A DNA stretch of 64,000 bases from DASCOT01 sp965197275 (GTDB taxonomy: Bacteria > Acidobacteriota > UBA890 > WLXD01), in the NCBI GenBank assembly GCA_965197275.1, contig CBDAMQ010000025.1, positions 62,001 through 126,000 of the forward strand, read 5' to 3'. Below the pieces are notes generated by a model. The model was not told where the DNA came from and did not search any database. It saw only the letters and a program-made list of their open reading frames with translations. Position 1 is the stretch's first letter; the number at the start of each line of letters is the position of its first letter. Positions 54,102 to 60,163 of this stretch are shown one piece after another. The translations under genes and the position numbers were made by a program.

Positions 54102-54892
54102 GGGCCACCCGACCGGGTGAAGGCGTCGGTGCCATAGGCATCGTCGAGCAGCGCAGGAACCAACGTGTCGAGCGGCGTCCCGGCAGCCAGCACCTCGCCG
54201 CGGCGAAGCACTACCACGCGGTCAGCGAGCTGCCGCACGAGCTCCAACCGATGCGTTGAGATGATCATGCCGACGCCCGAAGACTTGAGGGTCATGAGCG
54301 TCGCCGTAAGATCGAGCACGAACCCCGGATCGAGAGCGGCAAGCGGCTCGTCCAGCAGCAACAAGCCCGGACGCGCTACCAGAGCGCGCGCCAGCAATAC
54401 CCGCCGCTGCTCGCCACCGCTGAGCTCGTCGAACGGCCGCCGCATCAGGCGCCGCGCGCCCACTCGCTGCAACGCACGGGCCACGGCGAGCCACTCGCGC
54501 CGACTCTCCCAGCCTCGCGCCGGCAGCAGCGCGTACATCCCCATGAGCACGATCTCGTACACGGCGAACCCGGTGGCGGCCGGGATGCGTTGTGGCAGGT
54601 AGCCGATGCGGCGGGCGCGTTGCTCACGCGACAGCTGCGGCGATGCGATGCTGTCGATCTCCACCTGCCCAGCGTGAGCCGTGAGCAGCCCGCCGATCAA
54701 TCGCAACAAAGTGGTTTTGCCGGCGCCGTTAGCCCCCAGGAGCGCCACGCACTCACCGCCCGAGACGTCGAGATCGACGCCACTGAGCAACGGCCGATCG
54801 TAGCCGAACTCCAGACCCTGGGCGCGAAGCGACACGCCGCGCACGCGCGTATCGGGTCCCGCCTCCGCAGTGGACGGACGCGCCTCTGCCAT
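54098..54892 (-). CDS. btuD: Cobalamin ABC transporter ATP-binding protein
   Basis: This 264-residue ATPase has Walker A VALLGANGAGKTTLLRLIGG, signature FDELSGGEQRRVLLARAL, Walker B LLLLDEPLAALD and H-loop IISTHRLEL, typical of the FecE/BtuD group. The start is ATG 54892 (MAEARPSTAE); GTG 54898 is two codons before. The gene follows a cobalamin riboswitch by about 35 bp, so it should be repressed when B12 is plentiful. It is coupled to btuC by an ATGA overlap. Confidence 0.92.
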   Translation of the reverse strand: MAEARPSTAEAGPDTRVRGVSLRAQGLEFGYDRPLLSGVDLDVSGGECVALLGANGAGKTTLLRLIGGLLTAHAGQVEIDSIASPQLSREQRARRIGYLPQRIPAATGFAVYEIVLMGMYALLPARGWESRREWLAVARALQRVGARRLMRRPFDELSGGEQRRVLLARALVARPGLLLLDEPLAALDPGFVLDLTATLMTLKSSGVGMIISTHRLELVRQLADRVVVLRRGEVLAAGTPLDTLVPALLDDAYGTDAFTRSGGP

Positions 54893-54927
54893 CGTGACAC
54901 CCTTTCCCGCGAGGGCCGGCTGGCTGG

Positions 54928-55107
54928 CCGGTTCGGTTTCCTGGCTTTCGGATCGTCCTACTCGCCGCCACCTTCCCGGTGTTCCCAGTGGCGTTCCGGA
55001 GCGAGTCGCAGCATGCGGTCGCTCCTCGGGCAGCTTTCGTCCCCGATCACAGTTGCGCGGCAGCGCGGGATTCACACCCGCTTCCCGACACAAGGTCGAA
55101 CGGTTGC
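54928..55107 (-). promoter_or_regulatory. Cobalamin riboswitch upstream of btuDCF
   Basis: On the minus strand, the sequence has the cobalamin aptamer order. GTGTCGGGAAGCGGGTGTGA and AATCCCGC come first, then the B12 box GCTGCCGCGCAACTGTGATC (about 55043-55065), a variable hairpin, GCCACTGGGAACACCGGGAA, and GAAAGCCAGGAAACCG (about 54935-54950), which closes the four-way structure before btuD. Binding of adenosylcobalamin or a related form should lower expression of the importer. A promoter must lie above 55107, close to the divergent D-aminoacylase start at 55190. Confidence 0.93.
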
Positions 55108-55189
55108 GCTTATACCATGGGCAGGTGAGCTGTGTCCCGAGCCCGACAAACGGGCCCACACCGAATCTCGAGGTACGCGGGGATCGTCC

Positions 55190-56839
55190 GTGACGGCAAA
55201 CGAGGTCCGGGCCATCCGCAACGCGATCATCTACGACGGATCGGGTGGCCAGCCGCGCTTGGGAGACGTCGTCATCGAGTCCGGCCGCATCGACTCGATC
55301 GGCGCCCCGGGCAGTGCGCCGTCGGCGGCGGCACTGGACGTCGACGGCTTGGCCGTGTGCCCGGGCTTCATCGATATACACGGCCACTCCGACGCGGCGC
55401 TGACCCATCCCGAGGCTCCGGATCTCCTCGGTCCGTTCCTGCATCAGGGAATCACCACCCAGGTCATCGGAAACTGTGGCCTCGGCGTGGCGCCGGCACC
55501 CGCTGCTCGGCGTGAAGCGCTGGAGGCGTTCATGGCGCTGATCCTGCCGCGCGGAACCGAGCTCGCCTGGGAGACCTTCGCCGAGTACCTGCACCTCCTC
55601 GAGACCGAGGCCCCGCCGCTGAACGTTGCCGTGCTAGTGGCGCACGGAGCCATCCGCTGCGCGGTGATGGGCGGTTCGCCGAACCCGGCACGCGATGACG
55701 AGCTCGAAACGATGTCGGCGCTGGTCCGGGGAGCACTCGATGCAGGTGCCTTCGGGCTCAGCGCCGGCCTCATCTATCCGCCCGGCATGTGGGCCGACAC
55801 CGATGAGATCGCGGCGCTATGCGCACCGGTGGCCGCCGTCGACGGCCTCTTCGGATGCCACGTGCGCGGCTCCAGCGAGCTCGCGATCGAGGCTGAGCGC
55901 GAGCTGCTCGAGATCGGCCAGCGGACCGGAGTGCGGCTACAACACTCTCACCACGAGGCGTTCGGGCCGGGCTACTGGCATCTGACACGCGAGACGATGC
56001 GACTCGAGGACGCCGCCCGCCGGAGTGGCGTCGACGTGGCATCGGATGTGATCCCCTACCACGCGGTCAACACCACGCTGCTGGCGGTCCTGCCGCCCTG
56101 GGCACTGGCAGAGGGCGTACCGAAACTGTGCGAGAGGCTGTGCAACGGAGCGTTCCGGCAGCGGGTCGAGCACGACATCGACACCCGCGTACCGAGCTGG
56201 CCACCGTGGGACAATGGCTGGGCACACAACCTCGTCGGCGCTGGAGGCTGGGACAACATCGTGCTGCTGCAGGCCGCCTCCGACGCTCATAGCAGCTGGA
56301 TCGGCCGGAGCGTCACCGAGATCGCCAAACGCACGATGTCGACGCCGTTCGATTGCGCCGCCGACATCATCGCCGCCTCCGGTGGCGACGTGATGGCGCG
56401 CTACCACGGGGTCAGCGGCGCACCCGACGACGACGGGGCCCTGCGCCAGCTGCTGGCGCACCCACACCACGCTGTCGCAGTGGACGTGATCCTCAAGGGT
56501 GACGGGGTCGCGCATCCGGGTGGCTACGGCGCGGTTCCCCGAGTGCTCGGTCACTATGCCCGTGCTGAAAGCTGGTTCGAGCTGTCCGAGGGCATCCGGA
56601 AGGCAACGTCCTTGCCCGCCGAGCGTCTCCGCCTCACCGATCGCGGACGCCTGGCACCCGGCTATGCCGCGGACATCATGCTGTTCGATCCCGACCAAAT
56701 CGGCGAGCGCGGGACATGGACCGAGCCCGATCGCAAGCCTGCGGGCATTCACGCCGTGATAGTCAACGGAACCCTGGTCGTGCGCGACGGTACTCGGCTT
56801 CCGAGCCGCTCCGGAACGCTGCTGCGTCACCGCTCCTAG
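55190..56839 (+). CDS. D-aminoacylase / N-acyl-D-amino-acid deacylase family amidohydrolase
   Basis: The 549-residue amidohydrolase releases D-amino acids from their N-acyl forms or hydrolyses related amides. The metal motifs are GFIDIHGHSDAALTHP, IGNCGLGVAP, SAGLIYPPGMWADTDEI and HVRGSSELAIEAERELL, followed by LQHSHHEAFGP; the C-terminal GRLAPGYAADIMLFDPDQI is the composite-domain end common to the superfamily. The start is GTG 55190; longer frames would run antisense across the riboswitch and btuD and are rejected. The stop TAG is the first bases of the 164-bp element. Confidence 0.9.
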   Translation: MTANEVRAIRNAIIYDGSGGQPRLGDVVIESGRIDSIGAPGSAPSAAALDVDGLAVCPGFIDIHGHSDAALTHPEAPDLLGPFLHQGITTQVIGNCGLGVAPAPAARREALEAFMALILPRGTELAWETFAEYLHLLETEAPPLNVAVLVAHGAIRCAVMGGSPNPARDDELETMSALVRGALDAGAFGLSAGLIYPPGMWADTDEIAALCAPVAAVDGLFGCHVRGSSELAIEAERELLEIGQRTGVRLQHSHHEAFGPGYWHLTRETMRLEDAARRSGVDVASDVIPYHAVNTTLLAVLPPWALAEGVPKLCERLCNGAFRQRVEHDIDTRVPSWPPWDNGWAHNLVGAGGWDNIVLLQAASDAHSSWIGRSVTEIAKRTMSTPFDCAADIIAASGGDVMARYHGVSGAPDDDGALRQLLAHPHHAVAVDVILKGDGVAHPGGYGAVPRVLGHYARAESWFELSEGIRKATSLPAERLRLTDRGRLAPGYAADIMLFDPDQIGERGTWTEPDRKPAGIHAVIVNGTLVVRDGTRLPSRSGTLLRHRS

Positions 56840-56999
56840 TGTCCTGTAACAGTAGTTCGCGACATATTGCTGGGACCGGCCGCCTCCGGCGTCGGCCCTC
56901 CTTAACGATGCACAACGCATCGCCGTCGTCGACCCTCCTTGGATTCGGCTCGGTCGCGCTCGCCACAATATGTCGCGAACTACTGTTACAGGACACTAG
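56836..56999. mobile_element. 164-bp MITE-like element with 34-bp perfect terminal inverted repeats
   Basis: The left end (56836-56869, starting CTAGTGTCCTGTAACAG) and the right end (56966-56999) are exact reverse complements over 34 bases, with about 96 bases between them. The interior has a smaller hairpin (CGATGC, loop ACAAC, GCATCG, 56906-56922) near the centre, so the whole could fold as a cruciform. The outer CTAG at each end may be a duplicated target, leaving TGTCCTGTAACAG as the element end. There is no coding capacity, so a transposase would have to act in trans. A short relative is at 18367-18391. Confidence 0.8.
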
Positions 57000-57034
57000 C
57001 AGGCCAGACCGATCAAACTCTCGCCGCGTCCCTG

Positions 57035-58336
57035 CTAGGCGTCTGACGCCGTGCGGCCATAGACGGCGTACAGGAGCGCGCCGACGATCAGCGCTACGGC
57101 CCCCGATGCCAGCGATACACGGTCGGCGCCGAAGATAATCGCGATCGATGTCAACACTGCGAGCGCCGGCACCAGCGCGCCACCCGGAAGTCGGAAACCC
57201 TCGGTGTGACCGCCTTGCCGACGCAGAACGGGCACCGAAGCACAGGTCGCCACATAGAACATCAGGCGCGCCACGGCGCTGACCTTGGCCATCTGCTCGA
57301 ACGAGCCGGACGCCGCCAGCGCCCAGGCAACGGCGGCATACAACAAGATCGAGACATCGGGCGTTCGGTAACGTTCGTGAACATGGGCAAGGACCCGTGG
57401 CAGCTGGCCGCGGTCGGCCATCGCGTACGTCACCCGCGGCCCGGCCAGCATCGTGCCGGCATTCGAGCCAGCGATCGAGATCACACCGCCGATTGCCAGC
57501 AGCACGCCGGCAGCCGGCCCCAGGAAGCTCGCCGCGGCATCGGCGAGCGGCGTCTCCGACGAGGCGACTCCGGCGAGTGTTCCCACCGTGACAAGCTGCA
57601 CCGACAGGAAGATGGCGCACACGACTCCGATGGTCGTGAGCAGCGCGAACGGCACGTCACGCCGAGGCGCGCGCGCCTCGCCCGCCGGCAACGTCGATAG
57701 CTCGTAGCCGCCAAAGGCGAACATCAGCAGCAGGACAGCCTCTCCGGTGCCGGCGGTGATCGACGGTGAGAAGCCGGAGAAGTTGCCCGGATCGACGAAG
57801 AACATGCCCACTAGCACGAAACCGAGCAGTGGGACTAGCTTGCTCACCGTGAAGATGTTCACGGTCCACGACCCGTAGCGAACGCCGAGGAAGTTGATCA
57901 GGGCGAGCCCACCGATCGCCACGGTCACCACCGCCAGGCGGCCGCCTCCGCTCGACGCGCCGGGAATGAAGTAGGCCAGGTAGCGCGCCAGCGCGTTGGC
58001 AAGCGCCGCCAGCGACGCCAGCCGTGTGAGCCAGAGCATCCAGGCCACTTCGAAGCCGACGAACGAGCCGAAAGCCTGGCGCGCGTACAGGTACGGTCCG
58101 CCGGCGTTGCGGAATCGTGTCGATACTTCCGCGAAGCACAAGACGATCAGCGTGTTGGCCACACCCGCGAGCACGAACGGCCAGGGGCTCGACGGTACCC
58201 CCACCAACATCGCCACCGACGCCGGAAGCACGAAGATGCCGCTGCCAATGACCTGGTTGACGCCCACCGCGGTGAGGTCCCAGCGGCCCATGGCACGAAC
58301 CAGGCCGCGCTGCGCGTCTTCGGGCTGCTCGCTCAT
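57035..58336 (-). CDS. APC-family amino-acid permease
   Basis: The 433-residue permease has about 12 helices and the APC motifs VGVNQVIGSGIFVLPASVAML, CFAEVSTRFRNAGGPYLYARQAFG, FGGYELSTLPAGEAR, and SNAGTMLAGPRVTYAMADRGQLP. It would import amino acids together with H+. The stop is separated by 35 bp from the 164-bp element. This is an intact relative of the fragment at 1465-1636, although the two ends differ in detail. A link with the D-aminoacylase (uptake and release of amino acids) is plausible but unproven. Confidence 0.92.
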   Translation of the reverse strand: MSEQPEDAQRGLVRAMGRWDLTAVGVNQVIGSGIFVLPASVAMLVGVPSSPWPFVLAGVANTLIVLCFAEVSTRFRNAGGPYLYARQAFGSFVGFEVAWMLWLTRLASLAALANALARYLAYFIPGASSGGGRLAVVTVAIGGLALINFLGVRYGSWTVNIFTVSKLVPLLGFVLVGMFFVDPGNFSGFSPSITAGTGEAVLLLMFAFGGYELSTLPAGEARAPRRDVPFALLTTIGVVCAIFLSVQLVTVGTLAGVASSETPLADAAASFLGPAAGVLLAIGGVISIAGSNAGTMLAGPRVTYAMADRGQLPRVLAHVHERYRTPDVSILLYAAVAWALAASGSFEQMAKVSAVARLMFYVATCASVPVLRRQGGHTEGFRLPGGALVPALAVLTSIAIIFGADRVSLASGAVALIVGALLYAVYGRTASDA

Positions 58337-58533
58337 CGTTCACCTCGGAGGATCGGCCGCAAGCGCTGGCGCGTGAGAGGTCGCAATCACCTGACACGGT
58401 CGGAGTCGCGAGAGATTGGACGCGCGGGTCGAATAATGCAACCAATGCCGCCAGCTCCGACGTCGTACCTCGCGAGACCGACAAAAGACCCCGACGCGCC
58501 CCGCTGGTGGCGCCGAATGAGGAGAAACGGACG

Positions 58534-58974
58534 ATGGATTGGGTTCCCCAGGCGATGGTTTTCATCATCCCGATCGTCGGAGCAATCTCGCTCTTCAGCT
58601 TCCTGGCGGTTGTTGGCTGGGCGGAGCAACGCCGCAAGGAACGCGAAGCGTACTATCGCTACGAGTTCCGCAAGAAGCTCGTCGATGCCGGCGAGATGAA
58701 CGCCCGCCAGGTACAAGATCTGATGCAGTACGAGTACGAGACCGAACAGCAACGCCGCCGGCAGGGCATGGTCGCGGCCGGCTTCATCATCTCGGGTGTC
58801 GGACTCGGGATGATCTTCGGGCTGCAGTTCATCCGCGACGAGGACGTTTGGATGGTCGGCAGCATTCCGCTCTTCATCGGGCTCGGGATGCTGGCGTACG
58901 CGATTATGTATGCACCGAAGTCGGCACCACCGGTGGCTCCGCCTGGTGCCTTCCCGCCACCTGACGAGCAGTAG
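58534..58974 (+). CDS. Small membrane protein (DUF6249-like), unknown function
   Basis: The 146-residue product has one N-terminal helix (AMVFIIPIVGAISLFSFLAVVGW), a charged coiled middle (EQRRKEREAYYRYEFRKKLVDAGEMNARQVQDLMQYEYETEQQRRRQG), two more hydrophobic segments (AAGFIISGVGLGMIFGLQF, VGSIPLFIGLGMLAYAIMY), and a Pro-rich tail. GGAG lies nine bases before ATG 58534, which I prefer to GTG 58507. This shape is common next to ECF sigma factors. The upstream gap 58337-58533 shows nothing else. Confidence 0.72.
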   Translation: MDWVPQAMVFIIPIVGAISLFSFLAVVGWAEQRRKEREAYYRYEFRKKLVDAGEMNARQVQDLMQYEYETEQQRRRQGMVAAGFIISGVGLGMIFGLQFIRDEDVWMVGSIPLFIGLGMLAYAIMYAPKSAPPVAPPGAFPPPDEQ

Positions 58975-59007
58975 CCTCCTACCAGCTATCGAGCGGGAGG
59001 AGCCTCG

Positions 59008-59634
59008 GTGGGGGTTGCGATCGCAACGAAGATCCGTCGGGATAGGCGCGTGGCGAACAGCGCAGAGCGATACGACGACGACGCGAGCGCCGTACGACGA
59101 GTCCTTGCCGGCGACACTGACGCCTTCGAAGGCATCGTCAGGCGCTGGCAGGGGCCGCTGGTGAACCTCGCCTACCGCTTCTGCCGCGATCGGGCGGTTG
59201 CGGAAGAGATGACGCAGGAGGCGTTCCTCAAGATCTTCCGCGGGCTGTCGAGCTGGCGACAGGATGGGCGCTTCTCGACCTGGATGTTCTCGGTGGCGCT
59301 CAATCATTGCCGCAGCACGATGCGCCAGCGAAAAGCGCAGACCGTGGAGCTGGACGAGATCAACTATCGCCTTGCGGCCGGCGACCACGGCCTCGAGCAG
59401 GACCGCGACCTGCGCGACGACGCGGTGCGCCGGGCAGTCGCGACGCTGCCTCCCAAGTATCGCGACGTCATCGTTCTCTACTACTTTCATGAGATGGACC
59501 TGGCGGAAACGGCGCAGACATCCCGCCTGCGTGAGGGCACGGTCAAGGCCAGGTTGTTCCGCGGCCGCAAGCTGCTGCAGCAGAAGCTCGCCTCGCTCAT
59601 AGCCGCACCGACGCCCACCCCCGAGGAGGCATGA
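59008..59634 (+). CDS. ECF-type RNA polymerase sigma factor
   Basis: This 208-residue sigma-70 family protein has region 2 (DAFEGIVRRWQGPLVNLAYRFC, AEEMTQEAFLKIFRGLSSW, FSTWMFSVALNHCRSTMRQRKA) and region 4 (LPPKYRDVIVLYYFHEMDLAETAQTS, REGTVKARLFRGRKLLQQKL). It directs transcription of a small regulon, and the following overlapping gene may hold its antagonist. The start is GTG 59008; a shorter start from about 59050 is possible. Bases 59631-59634 are shared with the next gene (ATGA), so the pair is co-translated. Confidence 0.93.
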   Translation: MGVAIATKIRRDRRVANSAERYDDDASAVRRVLAGDTDAFEGIVRRWQGPLVNLAYRFCRDRAVAEEMTQEAFLKIFRGLSSWRQDGRFSTWMFSVALNHCRSTMRQRKAQTVELDEINYRLAAGDHGLEQDRDLRDDAVRRAVATLPPKYRDVIVLYYFHEMDLAETAQTSRLREGTVKARLFRGRKLLQQKLASLIAAPTPTPEEA

Positions 59635-59999
59635 CAATGGATGACCTGGACCGCATCCTCGCCAACGACCCCGTGATCCGCCCAACCGACGGATTTACCG
59701 CGGGCGTGATGCAGGCGGTGCTCGAGGAAGTCGCGGTGCCGCCGCCTATCGAGTTCCCGTGGGCTCGCTTCCTGCCCGGCTTCTCTACCTGTCTCGGTCT
59801 GATCTTCGCCACCTTCATGGTTCTCGGCTGGACCGGAGGCTCGGGCGTGGATACCGACACCCAGCGCTGGATCGACGCGATCAGTACACCCCTCGGGCAG
59901 GCCCTGGTGCTTGCGGCCGCGGCGATTTTCGGGAGTCTGCTATTCGCTGCGATGGTGTTCCGCTCCGTCGGCCGCGGCGGACCATCGCCGACGATCTGA
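59631..59999 (+). CDS. Small membrane protein, possible anti-sigma factor
   Basis: The 122-residue product overlaps the sigma-factor stop, has an N-terminal cytoplasmic stretch (MDDLDRILANDPVIRPTDGFTAGVMQAVLEEVA), then two membrane helices (FSTCLGLIFATFMVLGW, LVLAAAAIFGSLLFAAMVF). No zinc His-x3-Cys-x2-Cys motif of classical anti-sigma factors is present, so its role rests on position alone. A PstB tail remnant follows 30 bp later. Confidence 0.65.
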   Translation: MTMDDLDRILANDPVIRPTDGFTAGVMQAVLEEVAVPPPIEFPWARFLPGFSTCLGLIFATFMVLGWTGGSGVDTDTQRWIDAISTPLGQALVLAAAAIFGSLLFAAMVFRSVGRGGPSPTI

Positions 60000-60029
60000 A
60001 CAACGGCGAGAACGTCTGCCCAGGCCTAC

Positions 60030-60139
60030 TCGTGCTCATGTTGCTCGGCAAGGTGATCGAACATACGCTCACCGAGCGCATGTTCGTGACTCCCGAGCAC
60101 GCAGAGACCGCTGCCTATCTCGAAGGCCGCTACGGCTGA
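60030..60139 (+). pseudogene. pstB: Remnant of a PstB-type phosphate ABC ATPase, C-terminal end
   Basis: The last ~37 codons before the TGA at 60137 read LLVLMLLGKVIEHTLTERMF then VTPEHAETAAYLEGRYG. This matches the conserved end of PstB proteins (GELVEHGPTERIF..P....T..Y..GRFG). No Walker or signature motifs are upstream, the gene has lost about 85% of its length, and it has no start. It lies 25 bp before the kinase-mutase fusion gene. It is a relic of a deletion or a chimeric join. Confidence 0.75.
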
Positions 60140-60163
60140 CCCTGGCCCGTACCCGCCATCACT

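Noticed and set aside
54590..55189. A 200-codon N-terminal extension of the D-aminoacylase frame
   Set aside because: It runs antisense through btuD and the cobalamin riboswitch; the family sequence begins at GTG 55190.
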